A stretch of DNA of 64,000 nucleotides from Superficieibacter electus (GCF_002915575.1 NZ_PQGD01000013.1:1-64000), one strand, 5' to 3'. Counted from the stretch's first letter, positions 37,194 through 47,698 are shown. Numbers and translations: made by a program. The notes: generated from the letters alone by a model not told the origin.

Positions 37194-38571
37194 AGGGTGT
37201 ACCTAATACACGTAATAATTCTTCTACCGTCGTCAGACCCTGCTCCACCGCCAGACAACCATTTTCAAACAATGTGGTCATTCCGTCCCGGCGGGCCTGG
37301 GCGTGAATATCTTCAGTGCTAAGTTCACCGGCAATGGCCTGGCGCAGCTCGCCCTCAACGGGAAGTACCTCAAACAACGCGATGCGGCCATAAAATCCGT
37401 GATAACAATGGTCACAGCCGCCAGCGTGCCAGCGGGGCAGGGGACGCCGCCACAGAGAGGGTGGCACTGCAGTATGCTCACCATTTCGTGTCCGACAATG
37501 TGGACAGAGTTTGCGCACCAGGCGCTGGGCAACGACCAGCAGGAGAGAGGAAGAGAGCATCCAGCGTGCGACGCCCATTTGTTGCAAACGCACCAGCGCC
37601 TCGGTGGTGGAGTTGGTATGCAATGTTGAGAGTACCAGATGCCCGGTTTGGGCGGCTTTAATCGCAATTTCGGCGGTATCGCCATCGCGGATCTCGCCCA
37701 CCATAATGATATCCGGGTCCTGACGAAGAAAGGCCCGGAGAACATTTTGAAAAGTCAGCCCGGCACGTGGGTTAATCTGCGTCTGGTTGATGCCTTCCAG
37801 CGGAATTTCTACCGGGTCTTCGACGCTACAAATATTAACCGCCGGCGTGTTGAGCGACTGAAGTGCGCTATAGAGCGTTACCGTTTTGCCGCTACCGGTA
37901 GGGCCGGTCACCAACAGCAGACCCTGTGGCCTTTTCAGCGCGCTGCTAAATGCTTTATGTTGGCATGCTGTCATACCCAGTTGCCGGATATCCAGCGTCT
38001 GTTCCACCTGATGCAGCAGACGCAGTACCACTTTCTCGCCATATTTGGCTGGCAATGTAGCAATGCGGAACGACACGGATTTTCCCGCCAGCTCCACGGT
38101 AAATTGTCCGTCCTGCGGGACGCGGCGCTCGGCAATATCGAGGTTACCCAGCACTTTTAAACGTGCGATAACGGTAGCAGTCTGTGCGAACGGGAGCGCG
38201 GTTAAAGGGTGTAGAACACCATCAACGCGCAGACGGACCCGCATGCGATCTGCAAGTGGCTCAAAGTGGATATCGGAAGCCCGCTGCAAAAGCGCCTGCT
38301 CCAGGGTTTGATTAAGTAATTCAACTGCCGTCCCGCTGCCTTTATTGACGGCTGGCAGATGGGTTTGCGTCGCCATGTGCAGATGCTGGTCCATTTTTTC
38401 CTGCGACCAGCATTCAATGTCGATTCGCTTTTGCGTGGCGAAGCGTAACGATTCCAGTAGCTGACTACCAGGTTCGCCGACAACAGCAATGTTGAGCATT
38501 TCATCGTCACTGTTTAATAACACCGCACCATAACGTTTGCATAAGGCGATAAGTTGTTCCCGTTTCATCAC
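37183..38571 (-). CDS. hofB: Type IV pilus assembly ATPase HofB (GspE/PilB family)
   Basis: HofB (462 aa) is a secretion ATPase that powers pilin polymerisation. Walker A GPTGSGKTVTL (about residues 219-229), Asp box, Walker B DPDIIMVGEIRD and His box LSTLHTNST are all present. A zinc tetracysteine pair (CPHC and CDHC) lies in the C-terminal part. It follows ppdD by nine bases. Confidence 0.95.
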   Translation of the reverse strand: MMKREQLIALCKRYGAVLLNSDDEMLNIAVVGEPGSQLLESLRFATQKRIDIECWSQEKMDQHLHMATQTHLPAVNKGSGTAVELLNQTLEQALLQRASDIHFEPLADRMRVRLRVDGVLHPLTALPFAQTATVIARLKVLGNLDIAERRVPQDGQFTVELAGKSVSFRIATLPAKYGEKVVLRLLHQVEQTLDIRQLGMTACQHKAFSSALKRPQGLLLVTGPTGSGKTVTLYSALQSLNTPAVNICSVEDPVEIPLEGINQTQINPRAGLTFQNVLRAFLRQDPDIIMVGEIRDGDTAEIAIKAAQTGHLVLSTLHTNSTTEALVRLQQMGVARWMLSSSLLLVVAQRLVRKLCPHCRTRNGEHTAVPPSLWRRPLPRWHAGGCDHCYHGFYGRIALFEVLPVEGELRQAIAGELSTEDIHAQARRDGMTTLFENGCLAVEQGLTTVEELLRVLGTPYEN

Positions 38572-38580
38572 ACTGTCTCC

Positions 38581-39018
38581 TTACTGTAGGTCGAAGCGGA
38601 AAACGTCTTCACAGGCTTGCTGGAGAGCACTGTCCTGCTGGATATTGCACACTCGCTGCCAGCCTGTTATGCCATTGGCATTGTCCCATCCCGGCGTCAT
38701 TATTACGCTAAGGCCGTTGAGACTCTCCTGTCCGGTCAGCGTGACAATGCCCTGCGCCACGCGCATCTCAGATACGTAGCGGGTCGTGGTGGGTGAAGGA
38801 ATGCCATTTTTCCCTCCATCACAATCGGCTAAACCGCCATGATCCAACGCGCAGAGTTCAATGGCGGTACGGTAGGGGATAAAGGTTTGTAGCATGTCGG
38901 TCAGTGCGGCTTTGCGTAGATAGTTCTGATAGGCGGGAATGCCGATGGCGCTAAGAATGGCAATGATGCCAATGACGACCATCAATTCAATAAGCGTAAA
39001 ACCCTGCTGTCTGTTCAT
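38581..39018 (-). CDS. ppdD: Major type IV prepilin PpdD
   Basis: PpdD (145 aa) is the type IV major pilin. The short leader MNRQQG is followed by FTLIELMVVIGIIAILSAIG, with Phe+1 and Glu+5, the prepilin peptidase and N-methylation signature. Two cysteine pairs occur further on. ATGATG offers two adjacent starts; I chose the second, which aligns with MDKQRG of E. coli. An AGGGAG ribosome site lies upstream. Confidence 0.94.
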   Translation of the reverse strand: MNRQQGFTLIELMVVIGIIAILSAIGIPAYQNYLRKAALTDMLQTFIPYRTAIELCALDHGGLADCDGGKNGIPSPTTTRYVSEMRVAQGIVTLTGQESLNGLSVIMTPGWDNANGITGWQRVCNIQQDSALQQACEDVFRFDLQ

Positions 39019-39194
39019 CATGTGCTCCCTGGTAAATACGGGCACTTTGGCAGCAGAAAAACGAACCGACGAGCGTTAAAAAATCAATCGTGAAGATGCC
39101 TTCCCGACATTTTAATGGTGTTGCACTGGCGTTGCAGTAAGTTGCGAGGCACGACGAAAAACGGACCCGCAGGTCCGTTTATAGATGCTGAAGA

Positions 39195-40157
<963 letters not shown>

Positions 40158-40175
40158 CTAATAAGGAGATTCTGT

Positions 40176-40739
40176 ATGTGTTTACACGAGGGCTGGCTGG
40201 CCGGGGCACGACGCGTTCTGTCCCCGCATTTCGATTGCCGCCCGGATGATGAAAATCCCTCGCTACTGGTGGTGCATAATATTAGCCTTCCTCCCGGTGA
40301 ATTCGGTGGTCCGTGGATCGACGCGTTATTTACCGGCACCCTTGATCCGCATGCGCATCCATTTTTTGCCGATATTGCGCATCTGCGCGTTTCTGCCCAT
40401 TGTCTTATTCGTCGCGATGGAGAAATCGTGCAGTATGTTCCTTTTACTAAACGGGCCTGGCATGCTGGTGTTTCTTGCTATCACGGTCGCGAGCGCTGCA
40501 ACGACTTTTCAATCGGTATTGAACTGGAGGGGACAGATATCCAGCCGTACACCGATGCACAATATCAGCAACTGGCGACGATAACGCGTGCATTAATTGA
40601 GCTTTATCCGGCAATCGCCGACAATATGACCGGCCACAGCGATATTGCCCCCGGACGTAAAACCGATCCTGGCTCCGCATTTGATTGGGTGCGGTTTCGG
40701 GCGCTGGTTAGCGCCACGTCAAAAAAGGAGATGCCATGA
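40176..40739 (+). CDS. ampD: 1,6-anhydro-MurNAc-L-alanine amidase AmpD
   Basis: AmpD (187 aa) cleaves anhydromuropeptides in the cytoplasm. Its loss derepresses AmpC-type beta-lactamases in species that carry ampR. The zinc ligands lie in [10 protein letters not shown] (His34) and [15 protein letters not shown] (His and Asp, about 154 and 164). ATAAGGAG precedes the chosen ATG at 40176; the earlier in-frame ATG lacks such a site. It overlaps ampE by four bases. Confidence 0.95.
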   Translation: MCLHEGWLAGARRVLSPHFDCRPDDENPSLLVVHNISLPPGEFGGPWIDALFTGTLDPHAHPFFADIAHLRVSAHCLIRRDGEIVQYVPFTKRAWHAGVSCYHGRERCNDFSIGIELEGTDIQPYTDAQYQQLATITRALIELYPAIADNMTGHSDIAPGRKTDPGSAFDWVRFRALVSATSKKEMP

Positions 40740-41590
40740 CGCTTTTTACCCTGCTATTGGTATTGGTTGCCGAGCGCTTATTTAAGCTGGGAGAACACTG
40801 GCAGCTCGATCACCGGCTGGAGGTTTTGTTCCGCCGTGTTCATCGTTTCTCTATGGCGCGAACGGTGCTGATGACCATAGCCATTATGCTGGTAGCATTT
40901 CTGCTACTACGCGCTCTGTATGGTTTGTTTTTTAACGTACCGCTGCTGGTCGCATGGCTCCTGCTGGGCCTGCTGTGTATTGGCGCGGGCAGGGTACGTC
41001 TACAATACCATGCCTATCTCAAAGCCGCGGCCCGTGGTGACAGCCATGCGCGTGATACCATGGCCAGCGAGCTTACGTTAATTCACGGCGTACCGCCTGG
41101 CTGCGATGAGCGTGAGTACCTGCGTGAGCTGCAAAATGCGCTTTTGTGGATTAACTTTCGTTTCTATCTGGCCCCGCTGTTCTGGTTTATTGTCGGTGGT
41201 GTATGGGGGCCAGTGACGCTGGTGGGCTATGCCTTTCTGCGCGCCTGGCAGTCGTGGCTGGCGCGCTACCAGACGCCGCATCACCGTCTGCAATCGGGCA
41301 TTGATTTTATTCTTCACGTTCTGGACTGGGTGCCAGTGCGCCTGGTCGGGGTCATCTACGCCCTGATTGGACATGGGGAAAAAGCGCTCCCCGCATGGTT
41401 TGCCTCGTTGGGCGATCGTCATTCCTCGCAGTATCAGGTTTTAACGCGCCTGGCGCAGTTCTCACTCGCGCGCGAGCCACATATCGATCGGGTCGAGACG
41501 CCGAAAGCCGCCGTCTCTATGGCGAAGAAAACCTCGTTTGTACTGGTCGTCATTGTGGCGCTGCTGACCATTTACGGCACGCTGATTTAA
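40736..41590 (+). CDS. ampE: Inner membrane protein AmpE
   Basis: AmpE (284 aa) is a CobD/CbiB-superfamily-like inner membrane protein co-transcribed with ampD and implicated in beta-lactamase induction signalling. Hydrophobic segments lie at about residues 1-16, 40-90, 145-170 and at the extreme C-terminus ([17 protein letters not shown]). The last 30 bases belong to an 88-base direct repeat, copy 2 of which lies downstream beyond an inserted gene. Confidence 0.94.
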   Translation: MTLFTLLLVLVAERLFKLGEHWQLDHRLEVLFRRVHRFSMARTVLMTIAIMLVAFLLLRALYGLFFNVPLLVAWLLLGLLCIGAGRVRLQYHAYLKAAARGDSHARDTMASELTLIHGVPPGCDEREYLRELQNALLWINFRFYLAPLFWFIVGGVWGPVTLVGYAFLRAWQSWLARYQTPHHRLQSGIDFILHVLDWVPVRLVGVIYALIGHGEKALPAWFASLGDRHSSQYQVLTRLAQFSLAREPHIDRVETPKAAVSMAKKTSFVLVVIVALLTIYGTLI

Positions 41591-41648
41591 CTCGCGTGCC
41601 GCGCTTAGGTTACAGCGTATCCGCAGGCGGAATGCCGAAGTCTGGCAT
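41561..41648. repeat. 88-bp direct repeat, copy 1 (ampE end / chimeric gene end)
   Basis: It spans the last codons of ampE (TIYGTLI and stop), the short intergenic bases and the last codons of the minus-strand gene that follows. Copy 2 lies 911 bases away at 42472-42559 with about five mismatches. The two copies bracket an inserted gene. Confidence 0.9.
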
Positions 41649-42386
41649 TCCCCGTCCAATATATTTTAGTGTTGAGAAGTCAGGAATTAGCGATGCCGCA
41701 TCAGGATCATTAAAGGCAACCCAATTGTTCATAATAAGTACTTTTCCGTATGCAAGGTAAAATGAATAAGTCTCATCCGGGTAAGCATACGGCCCGTTAA
41801 GCCATAGGGGTAACAACTCTTCCGTTGAATATCCATGATCGCCTGAAAATAAATAGCGTGCGCTGAAAACCATCTCATGTAGACAGGCGGTGATTAAAAA
41901 TGTCGATAACGAAGGGCTTACCCTGGTAAAACCAACCATTTCGCTAGAGAATAATTCACCGGAATTACTGTATACGGGCGGATCGTCAAAATACGTCGAA
42001 TCGTCGTTAATAGAGGTTTTGCAGCACCAGTTATCTTGATTTTCAAAGAAAAATTGTAGTGATTTTCCGCCGTCAGTTAATTGAATTTGCTCCACTCCGG
42101 CCAGACAATCCTGAGCCTGAAAAAGGCGTGGTATTTTGCCTGGCATATGATCTATATCAGGATTAGGGCATGGCCAGTTGCCTGCGAATTGGTATAAACG
42201 GCGTAAAGGGAATGGTAGCCAGACAGGAATATCTTCATCTCGTAAACCATACTCAGGTAAACGCGGCCCGCACAAGGAGATGATAAAATGCTCAAGGTCA
42301 GAGATGTTTTTAAGAGCGCCTGAAATGCGCCTCTCTGAGGATCGATAGTCCATTATATATACTCTGTGCGGTTCAATAGTAACCAT
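41610..42386 (-). CDS. SMI1/KNR4-like (SUKH-type) orphan protein
   Basis: I do not recognise a named gene. This 258-residue protein has the layout of SMI1/KNR4-related proteins. A leading helix is followed by WLPFPLRRLYQFAGNWP, then an FFFENQDNWCCKT segment, a PPVY motif with acidic context, and LSTFLITACLHEMVF. Such proteins often serve as immunity proteins to secreted toxins, but no toxin gene is nearby. Its last 13 residues GMPDFGIPPADTL are identical to the end of the neighbouring glycosidase, so its 3' end comes from a duplication. The 5' half and upstream DNA are AT-rich, unlike the neighbours. A later ATG at 42353 is an alternative start; neither has a strong ribosome site. Confidence 0.7.
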   Translation of the reverse strand: MVTIEPHRVYIMDYRSSERRISGALKNISDLEHFIISLCGPRLPEYGLRDEDIPVWLPFPLRRLYQFAGNWPCPNPDIDHMPGKIPRLFQAQDCLAGVEQIQLTDGGKSLQFFFENQDNWCCKTSINDDSTYFDDPPVYSNSGELFSSEMVGFTRVSPSLSTFLITACLHEMVFSARYLFSGDHGYSTEELLPLWLNGPYAYPDETYSFYLAYGKVLIMNNWVAFNDPDAASLIPDFSTLKYIGRGMPDFGIPPADTL

Positions 42387-42471
42387 CTATAAACTATATC
42401 ATTTAGAATGTATGTTTATTGCACGGACTGACACTATATTGTTCTCTATCATAAAATTTGCTCCTGCCATA

Positions 42472-42559
42472 CTACTGACCATTTACGGCACGCTGATTTA
42501 AGTAGCGTGCCGCGCTTACCTTACAGCGTATCCGCAGGCGGAATGCCGAAGTCTGGCAT
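42472..42559. repeat. 88-bp direct repeat, copy 2 (relic of ampE end / glycosidase end)
   Basis: Contains ACCATTTACGGCACGCTGAT, the end of ampE without the rest of the gene, followed by the true 3' end of the glycosidase gene. AT-rich DNA (42387-42471) lies between it and the orphan gene start and holds nothing else I can name. Confidence 0.9.
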
Positions 42560-43471
42560 GCCGTTTTCCTGCCAGTGAATATGCTTCAGGCGGGTATGGC
42601 GATTCGGATCGTACAGCGGATCGCCCTCAATCTCCGTGTAGTTGCGGGCATGATAGACCAGCACGTCCTGACCGTCGGGCGTGCGGGTAAAACTGTTATG
42701 CCCCGGTCCGTACTGGCGATTTTCATAACTGGTACGGAAGACTGGCTGGGGTGATTTATGCCAGTTTTTAGGATCGAGCGGGTCGGCCTCCAGCGCGATC
42801 CACAGGAGTCCCATGCAGTAGTTCTCGTCGGTTGCGCTGGCAGAATAGCTGACAAAAAGTTTATCGCCGTGGACGAGCGGGGCGGGGCCTTCATTTACCA
42901 GAAAGCCACGACATTCCCAGTCAAACTCAGGGCGGCTTATCATCACCGGCTCACCTTTCAGCGTCCACGGGTTTTCCAGCTCTGCCAGGTAGAGGTTAGA
43001 ATTTCCAGGAATATCCGGCGCTTTTTGCGCCCACAGATACCACTGTTTACCCTGGTGCTTAAACGTGGTGGCATCAAGCGCGAAGGTATCAAAGGGCGTC
43101 ATGACCTGACCTTTCTCACGCCATTCGCCGGTTAGCGGGTCAGCGTCAGCACATTCCAGCACAAACATACGGTGCTGGAACATACCGAGATTATCCAGTG
43201 CCTGGGTGTGGGCAGCGGCAAAGTAGATGTACCATTTCCCGGCGATCCTGTGCAGCTCGGGTGCCCAGATAAGCTCACTCATCGGGCCGGTATCTGGCTT
43301 GCGCCACACCGTAACGGGCCGGGCCTCAGGCAATGCTTCAAGCGTGGCGGCGCGGCGAATCTCCAGACGGTCATATTCCGGGACCGAGGCGATAAAATAA
43401 TAATCCCCCTCATGGTGGAGAATAAAAGGATCGGCGCGCTGTTCAATAAATGGATTGGGCCAGTTTTTCAT
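42521..43471 (-). CDS. Glycoside hydrolase family 43 (beta-xylosidase / alpha-L-arabinofuranosidase type)
   Basis: A 316-residue cytoplasmic (no signal peptide) five-bladed propeller glycosidase. The family 43 acidic residues are visible: Asp in EQRADPFILHHEGDYYF (about residue 14), Asp in FALDATTFKHQGKQWYLWA, and Glu in VNEGPAPLVHGDKLFVSYS. It is co-transcribed with the upstream GPH symporter gene (one-base overlap), suggesting uptake and cleavage of a xylo- or arabino-oligosaccharide. Substrate is inferred from the family only. Confidence 0.88.
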   Translation of the reverse strand: MKNWPNPFIEQRADPFILHHEGDYYFIASVPEYDRLEIRRAATLEALPEARPVTVWRKPDTGPMSELIWAPELHRIAGKWYIYFAAAHTQALDNLGMFQHRMFVLECADADPLTGEWREKGQVMTPFDTFALDATTFKHQGKQWYLWAQKAPDIPGNSNLYLAELENPWTLKGEPVMISRPEFDWECRGFLVNEGPAPLVHGDKLFVSYSASATDENYCMGLLWIALEADPLDPKNWHKSPQPVFRTSYENRQYGPGHNSFTRTPDGQDVLVYHARNYTEIEGDPLYDPNRHTRLKHIHWQENGMPDFGIPPADTL

Positions 43472-44877
43472 CAGGCATTCCTTGTTTTTTCCGTTGATGG
43501 CAGTTCCTGATAATCATTCAGTTCACGGTAATTGACGCGCCGTTTTTCCAGATCGGTCTGGATTTGCTGCATAAATTCGCGGTTCACTTTTAACAGGCGA
43601 ACCACGCCTGCGGTGATCAAATAACCCACGCCAGGAATGACGGTAAACAACAGCACAATACCGTTGACTGCCGTTGCGCTTTGCGCTTTCGCGCCCGCAT
43701 CATAGCCGTACCAGGAGAGTAGAAAACCCACCATCGCGCCGGCGATGGCCAACCCGACCTTCAGGAAAAACAGATTGCCGGAGAAGCTGATACCGGTAAT
43801 GCGTTTACCGGTTTTCCACTCACCGTAGTCATCCACGTCGGCCATCAGCGACCAGTGCAGGGGGGAAGGGATTTGATGCAGGATGTTGAGCAGGAAATAG
43901 AGCACGACAATAGTGACTGTGGCGTGCGGATCAAAAAAGTAAAAGGCGCAGGAGAAGATCGCCAGTGCGATATTGGTCCAGAAGAATACCTTCAGCTTAC
44001 ACCAGCGATCGGTGAGCACTTTCGCCAGCATGCTGCCGATCATCATCCCGACCACGCCAAGGCTGATAAACAACGTTGCAAAATGGGTGCTCTGGCCCAT
44101 GACCCACGTTACGTAATACATGGTGGCGGCCATGCGGATGAAGCCGGGACAGACGTTACACAGCGTCAGCAGTAAAATGCGCACCCACTGATCGTTTTTC
44201 CATACGTCTTTGAGATCTTTTTTCAGTTCATCATTGGTCGGCACTGCCGGACGCACCCGCTCGCGAACCGTGGCGAAGCAAAACAGAAACATGCACATGC
44301 CAATAAATGCCAGCACGGTCATCGCCATCTGATAGCCTTTGGCTTTGTTTGCACCCCCGAACCAGTCCGCCATTGGCAGCAGCGTCAGCGACAGGAGTAA
44401 CGTGGCGATGCCGACCATCACGAAACGATAAGACTGGCAGGCGACGCGTTCTTTTGGATCATTGGTGATGACGCTGCCCAGTGAGCAATAAGGAATATTA
44501 ATGGCGGTGTACGTAATGGAAAGCAGGAAATAGGTGACAAACGCATAGATAACTTTGCTGCTGTAGCTCCACTCCGGGGTGGTAAACATCAGCACGCTAA
44601 AGAGCGCATAAGGAAACGCTATCCACAGCAACCAGGGGCGAAAACGGCCATATTTGCTTCGGGTCCGGTCGGCCAGTGCACCCATAATCGGATCGGTCAC
44701 TGCATCTATTACCCGAATGGAAAGCAAAAGCACGCCGACCAGCGCCGGTGCAAGACCGAAAATATCCGTATAAAAGTAGTTAACAAACAACATAATGGCA
44801 CCGAAGATGATGTTACATCCGGCGTCACCCATTCCGTAACCGATCTTCTCTTTCACTGACAGCTTAGTATTGTTCAT
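43471..44877 (-). CDS. GPH-family sugar:cation symporter
   Basis: A 468-residue transporter with about 12 hydrophobic segments of the glycoside-pentoside-hexuronide (MelB/XynT) family. Family signatures include GYGMGDAGCNIIFG at the N-terminus, DAVTDPIMGALADRTRSKYGRFRPWLLW (about residues 57-84) and the KTGKRITGISFSG region. It is the first gene of a two-gene operon with the family 43 glycosidase. No regulator gene is adjacent. Confidence 0.9.
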   Translation of the reverse strand: MNNTKLSVKEKIGYGMGDAGCNIIFGAIMLFVNYFYTDIFGLAPALVGVLLLSIRVIDAVTDPIMGALADRTRSKYGRFRPWLLWIAFPYALFSVLMFTTPEWSYSSKVIYAFVTYFLLSITYTAINIPYCSLGSVITNDPKERVACQSYRFVMVGIATLLLSLTLLPMADWFGGANKAKGYQMAMTVLAFIGMCMFLFCFATVRERVRPAVPTNDELKKDLKDVWKNDQWVRILLLTLCNVCPGFIRMAATMYYVTWVMGQSTHFATLFISLGVVGMMIGSMLAKVLTDRWCKLKVFFWTNIALAIFSCAFYFFDPHATVTIVVLYFLLNILHQIPSPLHWSLMADVDDYGEWKTGKRITGISFSGNLFFLKVGLAIAGAMVGFLLSWYGYDAGAKAQSATAVNGIVLLFTVIPGVGYLITAGVVRLLKVNREFMQQIQTDLEKRRVNYRELNDYQELPSTEKTRNA

Positions 44878-44999
44878 TGCCAGACTCTCCCTTGTAGTAG
44901 AAGAGAATTATTTGCTGGCTACCGAATAAATGCGTTGCAGGATAGAGGCGCGGATATGGACAAAACGGCTCTGGGGAGGAAAATGTGAGGAAGGTAACA

Positions 45000-45023
45000 C
45001 CCCTCACCCGGTCGGGTAAGGGG
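45000..45023 (-). terminator. Hairpin after aroP
   Basis: CCCCT-CACCCG pairs with CGGGTA-AGGGG in a stem with one mismatch, ten bases past the aroP stop on the minus strand. The T-tract is poor. The 44878-44999 stretch between it and the symporter start shows no feature I can name. Confidence 0.5.
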
Positions 45024-45033
45024 CTATTGAGCT

Positions 45034-46404
45034 TTAATGTACTTTAACGGTTCTGGCGCTTTTCTGTTTAAACAGATAGCCGATACCCAGCACGATAAGC
45101 CATACCGGGATCAGGTAAACGGAGATAGCCATCCCGTCCGTCATCAGCATAATCACCAGCACCGCGGCCATAAACAGCAGGCAGATCCAGTTGCCCAGCG
45201 GGTAGAAAAGCGCCGGGAAACGTGGTGTAACGCCCTGCTGATGTTTGGCGCGACGGAACTTAATATGCGCCAGGCTGATCATCGCCCAGTTGATCACCAG
45301 CGCAGAGACCACCAGTGCCATCAGCAGACCAAACGCGGATTCCGGTGCCAGATAGTTAATCAGCACGCATAAAGCCGTTACCAGCGCAGAGACCAGAATG
45401 GTGTTTACCGGCACGCCGCGTTTATCGACACGCATCAGCATTTTCGGCGCGTTGCCCTGCTGCGCGAGGCCGAACAGCATGCGGCTATTACAGTATACAC
45501 AGCTGTTATAGACCGACAGCGCCGCCGTCAGTACCACCACATTCAATGCGTTGGCCACAAAAGTGTCGCCCAGCTCATGAAAAATGAGCACGAACGGGCT
45601 GGTATCTGCGGTGACGCGAGTCCACGGCAGCAGGGAAAGCAACACGGCCAGCGAACCAACGTAAAAAATCAGAATACGGTAAATAACCTGATTGGTCGCT
45701 TTCGGAATGCTTTGCTCCGGGTTATCGGCTTCTGCCGCGGTGATGCCAACCAGTTCCAGACCGCCAAAGGAGAACATAATAATGGCCATCATCATGACCA
45801 GCCCGTTAATGCCGTGCGGCAGGAACCCACCTTGCTCCCACAGGTTACGAACGGTCGCCTGCGGGCCGCCGTTGCCGCTGAACAGCAGCCAGCCGCCGAA
45901 CAGGATCATCGCCACCACGGCAATGACTTTAATAATGGCGAACCAGAACTCCATCTCGCCAAACACTTTTACGTTGGTCAGGTTAATGGCGTTGATGGCA
46001 ACAAAGAACACGGCCGCCGAAACCCAGGTCGGGATTTCCGGCCACCAGAACTGGATATACTTCCCGACCGCCGTCAGTTCTGCCATCGCCACCAGCACGT
46101 ACAGCACCCAGTAGTTCCAGCCGGACGCAAAGCCCGCAAAACCGCCCCAGTATTTATAGGCAAAGTGGCTGAAGGAACCGGCTACCGGCTCTTCCACCAC
46201 CATCTCGCCCAGCTGACGCATGATCAGAAAGGCAATAAACCCGGCGACGGCATAGCCCAGAATGATGCCGGGGCCAGCGGACTGAATTACGGACGCACTG
46301 CCCAGGAACAGCCCGGTACCGATGGCTCCCCCTAAAGCAATAAGCTGAATATGGCGGTTTTTTAGCCCGCGCTTCAGCTGGTCGCCATGCTGTTGACCTT
46401 CCAT
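45034..46404 (-). CDS. aroP: Aromatic amino acid permease AroP
   Basis: AroP (456 aa) imports phenylalanine, tyrosine and tryptophan. It has the APC-superfamily fold with 12 membrane segments and the signature HIQLIALGGAIGTGLFLGSA (about residues 19-38). I chose the ATG at 46404 (MEGQQHGDQLKRG) with CGAGG upstream. A longer frame to 46482 would add 26 residues not seen in E. coli AroP. Confidence 0.95.
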   Translation of the reverse strand: MEGQQHGDQLKRGLKNRHIQLIALGGAIGTGLFLGSASVIQSAGPGIILGYAVAGFIAFLIMRQLGEMVVEEPVAGSFSHFAYKYWGGFAGFASGWNYWVLYVLVAMAELTAVGKYIQFWWPEIPTWVSAAVFFVAINAINLTNVKVFGEMEFWFAIIKVIAVVAMILFGGWLLFSGNGGPQATVRNLWEQGGFLPHGINGLVMMMAIIMFSFGGLELVGITAAEADNPEQSIPKATNQVIYRILIFYVGSLAVLLSLLPWTRVTADTSPFVLIFHELGDTFVANALNVVVLTAALSVYNSCVYCNSRMLFGLAQQGNAPKMLMRVDKRGVPVNTILVSALVTALCVLINYLAPESAFGLLMALVVSALVINWAMISLAHIKFRRAKHQQGVTPRFPALFYPLGNWICLLFMAAVLVIMLMTDGMAISVYLIPVWLIVLGIGYLFKQKSARTVKVH

Positions 46405-46933
46405 CTTGAAACCTCGTGAGTGATGTGGTTGACGCTGTTGTAAGTATGTAGTTCCGTTTTTTGTATTATTTTGTTTACGCAAGCGCTATCTGAATTATGT
46501 TCAGTACGCTTTTAACTGACACACAATAATGGTATGAGAAACGGAATGCACCTGCTTTATGCAGGGGCTCAGAACAGTTGAGTAAAAAGAAAGCATTTGT
46601 AAATTCTCCGCTTTTCCCGTCCTGCCTCCCTTAACTCGCATTAAATCACTATATTTGCATATTTATGCATTTTAACGATTGATGAATCGGTTCAGATATC
46701 CATAACTAAGGTTTCGCTAACGTTAAATCTACCTCGTTCTGAGTAAACACAACATTTGTGCAAAGTTACATTTCTGAAACGCTAAATCTGTAAGGTTGTT
46801 AAAATGTGACGTGTTTAATGATGTGAATCAAAACCTGTATAGACATAAGGTGAATACTTTGTTACTTTAGCGTCAAGAATATGAAATTGGTAAGACCAAT
46901 TGACTTCGGGCAAAAGGCGTAAGACAGGGAACT
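46405..46933. promoter_or_regulatory. aroP-pdhR divergent control region
   Basis: Over 500 bases without a gene. TGATGTGAATCA (46819-46830) fits the FNR pattern TTGAT-N4-ATCAA at most positions, and FNR control of pdhR is known in E. coli. TGTAAATTCTCC at about 46597 could be half of a TyrR box for aroP, but the second half is weak. The PdhR operator lies at the right edge. Confidence 0.5.
46885..46901. promoter_or_regulatory. PdhR operator
   Basis: AATTGGTAAGACCAATT is a near-perfect inverted repeat identical to the PdhR box consensus (ATTGGTnnnACCAAT). It lies 33 bases before the pdhR start, allowing pyruvate-responsive autorepression of pdhR-aceEF-lpd. Confidence 0.93.
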
Positions 46934-47698
46934 ATGGCCTACAGCAAAATCCGCCAACCTAAGCTATCCGATGTGATAGAGCAGCAGCTGGAGTTTCTCA
47001 TCCTTGAGGGGACGCTTCGCCCCGGTGAAAAACTTCCGCCAGAACGCGAACTGGCAAAACAGTTCGACGTTTCCCGTCCCTCCTTGCGTGAGGCGATTCA
47101 ACGTCTCGAAGGTAAGGGCCTGCTGCTGCGCCGTCAGGGTGGGGGAACCTTTGTACAGAGCCGCCTGTGGCAGAGTTTCAGCGATCCGCTGGTAGAACTG
47201 CTGTCCGACCATCCTGAATCCCAGTTCGACCTGCTGGAAACCCGTCACGCGCTGGAAGGCATTGCCGCTTATTACGCGGCGCTGCGCAGCAATGATGAAG
47301 ATCGCGCGAGAATGAGCGAGCTGCATCAGGCCATCGAACGGGCACAGCAATCGGGGGATCTTGACGCCGAATCCGACGCTGTCGTCCAGTATCAAATTGC
47401 CGTTACAGAAGCGGCACACAACGTGGTTTTGCTTCATCTGCTACGCTGCATGGAGCCTATGCTGTCCCAGAACGTGCGCCAGAACTTTGAGTTGCTGTAC
47501 GCGCGCCGGGAAATGCTCCCGCTGGTCAGCAACCATCGAACCACCGTTTTTGAAGCCATTATGGCCGGTGAGCCGGAACGCGCACGCGAAGCCTCGCATC
47601 GCCATCTGGCCTTTATTGAAGAGATTTTGCTCGACCGCAGCCGTGAACAGAGCCGTCGTGAACGCTCCATGCGCCGTCTTGAGCAACGCAAGAATTAG
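46934..47698 (+). CDS. pdhR: Pyruvate-responsive repressor PdhR
   Basis: PdhR (254 aa) is a GntR/FadR-type repressor released by pyruvate. The N-terminal winged helix spans about residues 9-75 ([20 protein letters not shown], then [15 protein letters not shown]). An all-helical FCD effector domain follows. It is the first gene of the pyruvate dehydrogenase operon and has its own operator upstream. Confidence 0.97.
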   Translation: MAYSKIRQPKLSDVIEQQLEFLILEGTLRPGEKLPPERELAKQFDVSRPSLREAIQRLEGKGLLLRRQGGGTFVQSRLWQSFSDPLVELLSDHPESQFDLLETRHALEGIAAYYAALRSNDEDRARMSELHQAIERAQQSGDLDAESDAVVQYQIAVTEAAHNVVLLHLLRCMEPMLSQNVRQNFELLYARREMLPLVSNHRTTVFEAIMAGEPERAREASHRHLAFIEEILLDRSREQSRRERSMRRLEQRKN

